Positions 1 to 5,223 of a DNA stretch of 7,725 nucleotides are shown piece after piece. Where the stretch lies: positions 1-7,725 of the forward strand of contig JASHYW010000412.1 in assembly GCA_030042885.1 (NCBI GenBank). Reading direction: 5' to 3'. The notes under the pieces were generated by a model. That model made no database searches. It saw nothing but the letters and a program-made list of their open reading frames with translations, and was not told where the DNA came from. This DNA comes from Streptosporangiaceae bacterium (GTDB taxonomy: Bacteria > Actinomycetota > Actinomycetes > Streptosporangiales > Streptosporangiaceae). The translations under genes and the position numbers were made by a program. Position 1 is the stretch's first letter, and each line of letters starts with the position of its first letter.

Positions 1-98
1 ACCGGCTGGACGAGACGATCCACGAGATCCGTGATTATGCCTTCGGTTCACTGGACGGCCCGCCGCCAGGAGCAGGACCGCCGAACGGCTCCGCGTGA
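1..98 (+). CDS. C-terminal end of a HisKA_3/DevS-like protein (5' part outside window)
   Basis: The frame starting at base 3 is open from the left edge to TGA at 96-98 and encodes 31 visible residues. The first 17 (beginning RLDETIHEIRDYAFG) resemble the second helix of the HisKA_3 dimerisation/phosphoacceptor domain of NarL-type sensor kinases such as DevS/DosS, where a segment of the form LDxTIxxIRxxIF is followed by an ATPase domain. Here the protein ends after a short Pro/Gly-rich tail (DGPPPGAGPPNGSA), and none of the three plus-strand frames downstream shows an HATPase_c domain. It may be a GAF-type protein that keeps the dimerisation helices but cannot phosphorylate itself, or the resemblance may be superficial. 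It converges with the minus-strand gene at 232-564. The family call rests on a short segment. Confidence 0.45.
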   Translation, partial: RLDETIHEIRDYAFGSLDGPPPGAGPPNGSA

Positions 99-231
99 CG
101 CCCTCGGTCACCATCGAGCTGGATTGATCAGGTGGAGCCAGGCGGCCAGCTGGCCCGCATCGGCGGCCTGGCCGAAAATGGCCGACCTCACCCCCTGGTG
201 GTCTTTGGCCTGCTGCCTGAGCACCCGCGGG

Positions 232-564
232 CTAGGCGGCCGCGACGGCCTGGTGCCGCCGGGGTACGCGAGGTCCGCGCTGGCCGGCGCCCGCCTCGAG
301 CAGCGCGCCTTGTTCGTCGTAGACCGCGGCGCCCGCTGCGCGCAGGGCAGCCTGTCCGGCCCGGTAGTGGTGGCCGCACAGCAGCAGGTCAACCGGCTCC
401 GGGCGGGTCGCCGTGGCCGGCATCACCACCCTGACCACCGGTCTGGCCGGGCAGCAGCAGGCACGCTCGGTGATGCCGATGGCCCGGTCGATCTCGGCCA
501 GCTCGCCGGCGAGCCAGGCCCGGTCGGCCCGGGTCACGGTCCTGGGGTGCCCGAACTTCTGCAT
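232..564 (-). CDS. Small DUF7455-like Cys/His protein
   Basis: This 110-residue protein of unknown function has a cysteine cluster at residues 36-38 (ACCCPARP), a beta-strand-like stretch VVRVVMP, and then LLLCGHHYR with Cys63, His65 and His66. That order (Cys cluster, VRVVMP, LLxCGHH, helix, then an AAVYDEQG-like strand) is the pattern of the DUF7455 family of small actinobacterial proteins, which looks like a metal-binding ribbon. Family members are usually about 65-75 residues. The extra length is an N-terminal helix (residues 12-32, Ala/Glu/Arg-rich) and a low-complexity Arg/Ala tail. The ATG at 564 has only a weak upstream purine stretch. GTG at 537 (residue 10) is an alternative start. 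The gene follows dnaJ after 110 bp, and two operator-like sites lie in that gap. No catalytic role can be assigned. Confidence 0.7.
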   Translation of the reverse strand: MQKFGHPRTVTRADRAWLAGELAEIDRAIGITERACCCPARPVVRVVMPATATRPEPVDLLLCGHHYRAGQAALRAAGAAVYDEQGALLEAGAGQRGPRVPRRHQAVAAA

Positions 565-622
565 GCGACCACGCTCGCACCGCGGTGGACCGCCCGGTAG
601 TGGCGTTGTTCCCGAATGGCTA

Positions 623-635
623 AGACCATAGGTCT
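623..635. promoter_or_regulatory. 13-bp palindrome upstream of the DUF7455-like gene
   Basis: AGACC-ATA-GGTCT is a perfect inverted repeat with a 3-base centre, located about 65 bp upstream of the ATG at 564. It is in one of the more AT-rich patches of the gap. The layout (xGRCC-NNA-RGTC) resembles the sites at 3217-3228 and 5138-5149, but it matches the DosR core GGGACTWWAGTC at only 7 of 12 positions. It could be an operator or a small transcript hairpin. Confidence 0.35.
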
Positions 636-668
636 GCCCTCTCGCCCGGACGTGTGTCAGGCGATCCA

Positions 669-680
669 GGGACGTTAGTC
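669..680. promoter_or_regulatory. DosR-box-like site overlapping the dnaJ stop codon
   Basis: GGGACGTTAGTC matches 11 of 12 positions of the mycobacterial DosR/DevR core GGGACTWWAGTC. Only the seventh-from-last base differs (G for T). The outer flanks of the 20-bp consensus are not conserved. Bases 675-680 are also the dnaJ stop TAA and last Asp codon. The site lies about 105 bp upstream of the ATG at 564 and 46 bp from the palindrome centred at 629, so it could serve the DUF7455-like gene. Binding is inferred, not shown. Confidence 0.4.
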
Positions 681-1847
681 AGCGTCGGCCTCTGCCCGCT
701 CGCGGCGATGCGTCAGAGCCCTCCACCTGCGGCGGAGCGCGCCCGGTCCACCCGGCGGGGCTGTCTCGCCCGTCGCCACGACATCGGCGTTCTCCGCCCG
801 GAGCTGCTCGTACAGCCGCTGCTGCCGCGGGCTGAGCTGGCGGGGGACGTCGATGATCACGTTGAGGTTCAGGCTGCCCCGGCCGCGGCCGGCGTAGCGG
901 GGCAGGCCCCGGCCCTGGATCCGCAGCACGGCCCCGGGCTGGGTTCCGGGCGGCACCGCGACCCGTACCTGCCCGTCCAGGGCCGGGACGGCAGCCGTGG
1001 TGCCGAGCACGGCGTCGGGGACGCTCAGGTGCAGGTCGTGCCGCAGGTCCGGGCCGACCCGGGTGAACCGCGGGTCGGCGCGGATGGCGATGGTCACGTA
1101 TGCATCTCCCGGCGGACCGCCGGGCATCATGCTGGGCGCGCCGCGGCCGGCCAGCCTCAGCTCGGCCCCGTCGGGAATGCCAGGCGGGATGCGGATGGCG
1201 ACGGTGTCCTCCTGGACGGCCCGCCCGGCGCCCTGGCATCCCGGGCACGGCTCGTCGATGAGCAGCCCCCGGCCCCCGCACGCCGGGCAGGTGGCCACCT
1301 GGCGCACCAGCAGCTGGCCGTGGCGGCTGGCCACCGCCCGCTGCCCGGTCCCGCCGCAGTCCGGGCAGGTCCGCGGCACGGTTCCTGCCCGCGATCCGCT
1401 GCCCGCGCACTGCGGGCAGGGCCCCGGGCGCCGGATCGTGACCGGGTGCTTCCCGCCGGCCAGCACCTCCTCCAGGGACAGGACCAATTCCGCGCGCAGG
1501 TCCTGGCCACGCGGCGGGCCCGCTTCAGGCGGCCCGAACAGCCGCTCGAACAGGCTGCCGAAGCCCGCCGCGGCGGCGCCGAAGACATCCGCCAGGTCGA
1601 TGCCGGCCCACAGGTCTTCCGCGGTGGCCCCGGCCGGGACTCCCGCGTCGTAGCTGGCCCGCCTGGCCGGGTCGGACAGTATCCCGTATGCCTCGGCGAC
1701 CTCGCGGAACCGCTGCTCCGCGTCCGGCTCGGTGCTGGTATCGGGGTGATAGCGGCGGGCCAGCGCGCGGAACGCGTTCTTGATGGTCCTGGCGTCCGCG
1801 TCCCGCGGCACGCCGAGCACCTCGTACCAGTCACGCGAAGGGGTCAC
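675..1847 (-). CDS. dnaJ: DnaJ (Hsp40) co-chaperone
   Basis: A 390-residue cytoplasmic co-chaperone that stimulates the DnaK ATPase and delivers unfolded clients. The J domain is at residues 6-68 (DWYEVLGV...), with the essential HPD at 34-36. A linker (about 70-115) contains DVFG, FGSLFERLFG and is poorer in Gly than the usual G/F region. The zinc domain has four complete CxxCxGxG motifs at 144-151, 161-168, 187-194 and 201-208, giving the eight Cys ligands for two zinc ions. The C-terminal client-binding domains follow (about 210-340, with IPPGIPDGAELRLAGRG and GRGLPRY). Length is normal for type I DnaJ. The start is GTG at 1847, because the J domain begins right there and the GTG overlaps the upstream TGA (GTGA), giving translational coupling. 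The frame is open back to 1988, but that extension has no J-domain sequence. The stop is TAA, unusual in this window. No dnaK or grpE is adjacent, so this is probably a stress-specific paralogue. Confidence 0.95.
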   Translation of the reverse strand: MTPSRDWYEVLGVPRDADARTIKNAFRALARRYHPDTSTEPDAEQRFREVAEAYGILSDPARRASYDAGVPAGATAEDLWAGIDLADVFGAAAAGFGSLFERLFGPPEAGPPRGQDLRAELVLSLEEVLAGGKHPVTIRRPGPCPQCAGSGSRAGTVPRTCPDCGGTGQRAVASRHGQLLVRQVATCPACGGRGLLIDEPCPGCQGAGRAVQEDTVAIRIPPGIPDGAELRLAGRGAPSMMPGGPPGDAYVTIAIRADPRFTRVGPDLRHDLHLSVPDAVLGTTAAVPALDGQVRVAVPPGTQPGAVLRIQGRGLPRYAGRGRGSLNLNVIIDVPRQLSPRQQRLYEQLRAENADVVATGETAPPGGPGALRRRWRALTHRRERAEADAD

Positions 1848-3166
1848 GGCGCACCATCTTCCGCGGGGCCGGCTACCCCGAAGTGCCCGGTGAACCAGCC
1901 GGCCGCCAGGTCCGCCACCTGCTCGAGAGCTCCGGGCTCTGAGAACAGGTGGGTCGCCCCGGGAATGACCTCGAGCCTGCTCTCGCACACCAGCTGTGCT
2001 TGTGCCTGGCGGTTGAGGCCGAGGACGACCTCATCCGCGCCGCCCACGATCAGCAGGGTGGGTGCCTGGACGAGAGCCAGCCGCCGGCCCGCGAGGTCGG
2101 GGCGGCCGCCGCGGGACACGATGGCCGCCACCGGCGGCGGGGAACTGGCCGCTGCCCACAGCGCCGCCGCCGCGCCGGTGCTCGCGCCGAAGTAGCCCAC
2201 CGGAATGCTGGCGGCGGCGGGCTGGCCGCGCAGCCAGCTGGTGATTCCCTCAAGCCGGGCTGCCAGCAAGGCGATGTTGAACACATACGCCCGGTTGACG
2301 GCCTCGTCCGCGGTCAGCAGGTCGGCCAGCAGCGTGCCCAGGCCCGCCCGGTTCAGCTCCGCGGCCACGAACTGGTTGCGGGGGCTGTGCCTGCTGCTGC
2401 CGCTGCCGTGGGCGAAGACGACCACCCCCGGGGCCCGGCGCGGGATGACCAGCGACCCGGGCAGCCGCACGCCGCCCAGCTCGACCGCGATCTCTACCGG
2501 ATCCGCAGCGGCGTCGTCGCAGCCGCCCGCATATGCCGCCGCCTTGTCCAGCAAGGCGGTGACCTCCTCGTCGCTCACCTGAGCGAAATCCTCATACCAC
2601 TCGCCGACCGCGAAGAACCGGGCTGGAGCGTGCAGGCATATCACCTCGTCGGCGTCACGGCGGAGGGCCGCGGCCGACGCCGCGGAGCCCACCGGGACGG
2701 CGAACACCACCCGGCCAGCGCCCCTGGCCCTGGCGACTGCGCAGGCGGCGCGGGCCGTCGACCCGGTCGCGATCCCGTCATCGACCACGATCACCGTGCG
2801 GCCGGCCACCGGCACCGCCGGGCGGCCGCCGCGCAGCTCGCTGACCAGGCGGTCCAGCTGGACCCGCTCGGCTGCCTCCACATCCGCGATCTCCCGCGGC
2901 CTCAGCCCGGTCTGCCGCACCACCTGGTCGTCGACGACCCGCACGCCGTCCTCGCCGATCGCGCCGAAGCCGTACTCGGGCTGATACGGGACGCCGAGCT
3001 TGCGGACCACGATCACATCCAGCGGGGCGTGCAATTCCTGGGCCACCTCGACCGCCACCGGCACGCCTCCGCGCGGCAAGCCGAGCACGACGGCATCGGT
3101 GCCGCGCAGGTGGCGCAGCCGCCGGGCCAGGTGCCGCCCCGCGTCCGCCCGATCAACGAACAACAT
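1844..3166 (-). CDS. Phosphoribosyltransferase-alpha/beta hydrolase fusion
   Basis: A 440-residue two-domain protein. Residues 1-215 are a type I phosphoribosyltransferase fold: LPRGGVPVA near 30, VRKLGVP at 54-60, and the PRPP-binding loop VIVVDDGIATGST at 125-137, whose paired Asp and GxATGST are typical. Residues 225-430 are a dienelactone-hydrolase-like alpha/beta hydrolase. An oxyanion-region HGSGSSRHSPRN is at 253-264. The nucleophile elbow GASTG has Ser329, and the probable triad partners are Asp378 (GGADEV) and His406 (GATHLF). Fusions of this sort are known in actinobacteria. Mycobacterial relatives such as Rv0571c belong to the DosR regulon, but substrates of both halves are unknown. 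The ATG at 3166 is chosen because GAGGGG (3175-3180) sits 8 bases upstream. The start at 3214 adds a non-conserved leader. Its TGA overlaps the dnaJ GTG by four bases, so the two are translated together. Confidence 0.93.
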   Translation of the reverse strand: MLFVDRADAGRHLARRLRHLRGTDAVVLGLPRGGVPVAVEVAQELHAPLDVIVVRKLGVPYQPEYGFGAIGEDGVRVVDDQVVRQTGLRPREIADVEAAERVQLDRLVSELRGGRPAVPVAGRTVIVVDDGIATGSTARAACAVARARGAGRVVFAVPVGSAASAAALRRDADEVICLHAPARFFAVGEWYEDFAQVSDEEVTALLDKAAAYAGGCDDAAADPVEIAVELGGVRLPGSLVIPRRAPGVVVFAHGSGSSRHSPRNQFVAAELNRAGLGTLLADLLTADEAVNRAYVFNIALLAARLEGITSWLRGQPAAASIPVGYFGASTGAAAALWAAASSPPPVAAIVSRGGRPDLAGRRLALVQAPTLLIVGGADEVVLGLNRQAQAQLVCESRLEVIPGATHLFSEPGALEQVADLAAGWFTGHFGVAGPAEDGAP

Positions 3167-3174
3167 CTCGATCA

Positions 3175-3180
3175 CCCCTC
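3175..3180 (-). promoter_or_regulatory. Shine-Dalgarno fixing the start at 3166
   Basis: GAGGGG on the minus strand, 8 bases before ATG. It favours this start over the upstream codon at 3214. Confidence 0.7.
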
Positions 3181-3216
3181 GGTGACCACGCCACCACATC
3201 ACCAGCTGCGGCACGA

Positions 3217-3228
3217 GGGCCAGAAGTC
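3217..3228. promoter_or_regulatory. DosR-box-like site upstream of the fusion gene
   Basis: GGGCCAGAAGTC matches 9 of 12 positions of GGGACTWWAGTC, with the second half AAGTC intact. The centre is about 57 bp before the ATG at 3166, within the 101-bp gap after the HPF gene. It shares GGGCC-NNA-RGTC with the site at 5138-5149. It could be an internal promoter operator. A single 9 of 12 match in GC-rich DNA may be chance, and no convincing -10 element was found. Confidence 0.33.
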
Positions 3229-3267
3229 ACTCACCAGGGCCCGAATCCGGCGCATCCGGCGGGAGGA

Positions 3268-3672
3268 TCAGGTCGAAGTGCCCGTCGGCGGTTCGCGGCC
3301 GGGGATGCTCTGATGCCGCCACTCGCCGGCGGCCCCGGTCGGCATGCTGCCGCGCCGCGTCTCCCAGTTCCGTGTGGCGCGCTCCAGCCGCCTCCGGAGC
3401 CGGGCCGCCATGTGCTCGATCGCGTCGCGCATCGTCTCACCGTCGGCCTTGGCGCGGACCGCATGACCATCGACATCGACGTTGGCCCGGGCCGCCGCAG
3501 GCCGCTCCATGGCGGGGTTCGTGGCCATGGCGAGCGTGATGCGGGCGAACCGGACGGGCCGGCGGGCCCGCCGCAGCAGCAAACGGACCTTCGACGTGGC
3601 GAGCACCGTCATCTCGTCTGGCACCGGGCCCTGGGTCTCGATCTGCACCGGCACGGTCTGCATATCCTGCAT
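3268..3672 (-). CDS. Short HPF/RaiA-family ribosome hibernation protein
   Basis: A 134-residue protein resembling the N-terminal domain of the HPF/RaiA (YfiA, S30AE) family, which binds in the decoding channel of the 30S subunit and keeps ribosomes inactive and intact in dormancy or hypoxia. The start PVQIETQGPVP and the pattern RFARITLAM, ANVDVDGHAVRAKADG, MRDAIEHMAARLRRRLERA follow the family's beta-alpha-beta-beta-beta-alpha fold: a strand near 6-12, a helix about 18-36, strands about 41-50, 61-68 and 69-76, and a long basic helix at 80-100. The tail is short (EWRH at 117-120, then 14 residues). The C-terminal dimerisation domain of long HPF is absent, and only about 100 bp separate it from the next gene, so nothing is hidden downstream. 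The ATG at 3672 is chosen because GGGAGG (3681-3686) sits 8 bases upstream. The frame extends to 3732 without family similarity. No operator-like site was seen in the 76 bp before it, so it is probably transcribed with the upstream genes. Confidence 0.82.
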   Translation of the reverse strand: MQDMQTVPVQIETQGPVPDEMTVLATSKVRLLLRRARRPVRFARITLAMATNPAMERPAAARANVDVDGHAVRAKADGETMRDAIEHMAARLRRRLERATRNWETRRGSMPTGAAGEWRHQSIPGREPPTGTST

Positions 3673-3680
3673 AAGCTGAT

Positions 3681-3686
3681 CCTCCC
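3681..3686 (-). promoter_or_regulatory. Shine-Dalgarno fixing the start at 3672
   Basis: GGGAGG on the minus strand, 8 bases before the ATG. It rules in 3672 over the in-frame codon at 3732. Confidence 0.75.
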
Positions 3687-3748
3687 GTCTGTTCAGGCGC
3701 CCGGACACGGCCAGCCGCGGCAGCGGCGCCACGCCGGGTGCTCTGCTC

Positions 3749-4858
3749 TCACTGCTGGGCTACGGGGAAGCGCAGCCTGGCTGCCATCCGGCCATCGCCG
3801 ATCACGCAGACGTGGCCGCCGCCCTGGAGGGTCCTGGTCACCATCTCCTCGATGAGGTCGGGGACCGGCAGCGCCGCGGCCCGCCCGTCCGGGCAGCCGT
3901 CAGCGTCGGCTCCGAGAGCGCGGCACCTGCCGCATTCGAAGCCGGTGACAACCTCCTCATCCGGAACGATGAGGGTTTCCGCTGCGGCGGCGTTGACCGC
4001 CGCCAGGCAGGCAGGCAGGCCGACGGCCACCGGCCCGCCGGGCGGAGCGCCCGAGATCTCATCCGCCAGGCGCCGGGCACGCCGCTCGACCCAGCTGGCG
4101 GCCAGGGGCGCGGCCACCTCGCGCACCCGGGCCGGGGTCAGCGTGTGAGTATCGGCGGCGAAACTGCCCGCGAAGGCCTCGCGCGCGGATGGCGGCAGGA
4201 GGGCGAACAGCTGCCGGATGCCGTCCTGGTGGCCGCCGATGACCAGCGGTTCCGGCTCCCCGCGGCGCATGTCCTGCTCGAGCAGGGCGGCCGTGTCACG
4301 GTAATGACGGCGGGAGAGTTCGATGACCCGCTGCTGGACGCGATAGGTCTCCAGGCCGTACCAGCCGCCGAAACCCGAGCCGCGCACGCCCGCGGCGACG
4401 GGGGCCGATGTCGTCCTGATCTCGTCGCCCGTGATGGAGAACAGCCACGCGTGCTGCCTGTCCACCACGGCGACGCGGTAGGCGGGGCATCGCTGCAGGG
4501 CGACCAGGAGCGGCCGGATGCAGGGCCTGGTTCCCAGCACCGCCCGCTCCGGCAGGCAGCACGGCAGCGGGAAAGCCTCGAACAGGCCGGCATCGGCGCA
4601 GGCGAACACGGCCACGGTACGGCCGAGCCAGTCCCGGCTGCCGGTCTCCAGCGTCCGCCGCACCGAGCTGCGGTCCTCCTCCGTGACATGCCCGGTCACG
4701 CCGACGGCGCCCTCGGCCACCGCGATGAGCTCGTTCGCGCGGATGGGCAGGCCGCGTAGCTCAGCAGGGTCCAGCGGAACCGTCAGGAACAGGGACAGCA
4801 CGGCCTGGCGCGTGGCGTGCATGGTAGCGAGTTTCCCGACTTCCGCGCGGGTGATCAC
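3749..4858 (-). CDS. Bacterial archaeo-eukaryotic release factor family protein (baeRF, probably family 10)
   Basis: A 369-residue protein resembling the bacterial eRF1-like (baeRF) families, thought to act at the ribosome in translation termination, rescue or hibernation. The mycobacterial relative Rv2629 is a DosR-regulon member. The N-terminus (MITRAEVGKLATM...VLSLFLTV) is the usual opening of these families. The middle has RPLLVALQRCPAYRVAVVD (111-133) and a GGWYGLETYRVQQRV segment (164-178) where eRF1 carries its catalytic GGQ loop. No GGQ is present. The C-terminal part has ETLIVPDEEVVTGFECGRC, a ribbon with Cys309, Cys312 and Cys322, but where a CPxCG knuckle is expected the sequence is CPDG, so a fourth Cys is missing. 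GTG at 4858 is chosen because family similarity starts there. ATG at 4822 would remove it. Only 9 bases separate it from the DUF1918 stop, so the two form an operon. No strong Shine-Dalgarno is visible, suggesting coupling. The subfamily number is less certain than the superfamily. Confidence 0.82.
   Translation of the reverse strand: MITRAEVGKLATMHATRQAVLSLFLTVPLDPAELRGLPIRANELIAVAEGAVGVTGHVTEEDRSSVRRTLETGSRDWLGRTVAVFACADAGLFEAFPLPCCLPERAVLGTRPCIRPLLVALQRCPAYRVAVVDRQHAWLFSITGDEIRTTSAPVAAGVRGSGFGGWYGLETYRVQQRVIELSRRHYRDTAALLEQDMRRGEPEPLVIGGHQDGIRQLFALLPPSAREAFAGSFAADTHTLTPARVREVAAPLAASWVERRARRLADEISGAPPGGPVAVGLPACLAAVNAAAAETLIVPDEEVVTGFECGRCRALGADADGCPDGRAAALPVPDLIEEMVTRTLQGGGHVCVIGDGRMAARLRFPVAQQ
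4004..4019. repeat. Four tandem CAGG units inside the baeRF gene
   Basis: CAGG is repeated four times without interruption. On the coding strand it is (CCTG)4 and encodes part of GLPACLAA (residues 280-287). Gain or loss of one unit would shift the frame. Confidence 0.9.
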
Positions 4859-4867
4859 GGCGCACCG

Positions 4868-5068
4868 CTATTCGGTGCCCGGTGCCGGATGGTGCTCGAC
4901 CTCGGTACCGGAGGAGGGGAAGAACAGGCTCTCGTGGCCGTCTCGCCAGCGGACCAGGTACGGCGGCGCCCCGTTCGCCCCGTCGACCTGGATGATCTCG
5001 CCGTGGCGGTCCTCGTCGCCCTGATGGCGCCCCTTGACCGTGAGCCGGTCTCCGATCTTCGCTTGCAT
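4868..5068 (-). CDS. DUF1918 SH3-like domain protein
   Basis: A 66-residue single-domain cytoplasmic protein. It has the full DUF1918 signature: IGDRLTVKG at 5-13, HGEIIQVDG at 22-30, and PPYLVRWRDGHESLFFP at 35-51. The family forms a small SH3-like beta barrel, and its molecular function is unknown. Rv0569, a mycobacterial member, is strongly induced by DosR under hypoxia. The ATG at 5068 is set by a very strong GGAGG (5075-5079) 6 bases upstream. It is the first gene after a 155-bp gap with two operator-like sites and an AT-rich patch, so it probably leads the transcript that continues into the baeRF gene 9 bases later. The stop is TAG. Confidence 0.93.
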   Translation of the reverse strand: MQAKIGDRLTVKGRHQGDEDRHGEIIQVDGANGAPPYLVRWRDGHESLFFPSSGTEVEHHPAPGTE

Positions 5069-5074
5069 GACTCA

Positions 5075-5079
5075 CCTCC
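5075..5079 (-). promoter_or_regulatory. Strong Shine-Dalgarno of the DUF1918 gene
   Basis: GGAGG (within CGGAGGTGA) on the minus strand, 6 bases before the ATG at 5068. It is the best ribosome site in the window, in line with high expression of the leading gene. Confidence 0.8.
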
Positions 5080-5137
5080 GCGTGGCGTGTCACACACCTC
5101 TCGTATGTATCATCGAGTGCCCTGGCCGCCGGAACTA

Positions 5138-5149
5138 GGGCCGAAGGTC
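5138..5149. promoter_or_regulatory. Proximal DosR-box-like site upstream of DUF1918
   Basis: GGGCCGAAGGTC (minus strand GACCTTCGGCCC) matches 9 of 12 positions of GGGACTWWAGTC. The centre is about 76 bp before the ATG at 5068. A weak -10-like GATGAT lies at 5109-5114 (minus strand) in the only AT-rich patch of the gap, placing the site just upstream of where a -35 would be. Activator binding there is inferred. Confidence 0.38.
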
Positions 5150-5172
5150 GGATCACCGCCCCCCATCCGGCG

Positions 5173-5186
5173 GGGTCCTTGGTCCC
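5173..5186. promoter_or_regulatory. Distal DosR-box-like site upstream of DUF1918
   Basis: GGGTCC-TT-GGTCCC matches the 14-bp DosR core GGGACTWWAGTCCC at 11 positions. It is a near-perfect inverted repeat (GGGACC/GGTCCC with one substitution). It lies about 111 bp upstream of the ATG at 5068 and 35 bp from the proximal site. Paired sites are a usual arrangement for DosR targets. It is also only 38 bp after the permease stop, so it is well outside coding sequence. Confidence 0.42.
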
Positions 5187-5197
5187 GGGCAACCGGT

Positions 5198-5211
5198 GGC
5201 GCTGGCGCGCC
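5198..5211 (-). terminator. Possible weak hairpin after the permease gene
   Basis: A 5-bp GC-only stem with a 4-base loop (GGCGC-GCCA-GCGCC on the minus strand) starts 13 bases after the permease stop. No T-tract follows, so intrinsic termination is doubtful. Confidence 0.2.
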
Positions 5212-5223
5212 GTGGTATGTGCA

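Noticed and set aside
99..231. Possible terminator or small RNA between the convergent genes
   Set aside because: No stem with a T-tract and no conserved RNA motif was seen.
108..392. Minus-strand frame of 94 codons overlapping the DUF7455-like gene
   Set aside because: No family resemblance, and the overlapping frame 232-564 has the conserved Cys/CGHH pattern. I could not show that its non-overlapping part (108-231) is coding.
1848..1988. N-terminal extension of DnaJ from 1988
   Set aside because: It adds 47 Arg/Gly-rich residues before the J domain and overlaps the upstream gene by 145 bases. The GTGA overlap at 1847 is the better start.
654..2195. Long plus-strand open frame of 513 codons
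   Set aside because: It lies opposite dnaJ and the fusion gene, has low-complexity Arg/Ala/Pro-rich translation with no recognisable domain, and is explained by high GC opposite real genes.
1949..3313. Long plus-strand open frame of 454 codons
   Set aside because: It is antisense to the phosphoribosyltransferase-hydrolase gene, which has clear catalytic motifs. The translation is His/Arg/Asp-rich and shadow-like.
3714..3727. GCCGC-GGCA-GCGGC hairpin between the baeRF and HPF genes
   Set aside because: The stem has only 5 bp and no T-tract, and such stems are frequent at this GC content. It is not enough to call a terminator.
5109..5114. GATGAT as the -10 element of the DUF1918 promoter
   Set aside because: It matches TATAAT at 4 of 6 without a recognisable -35, so it is mentioned only as context for the operator-like sites.
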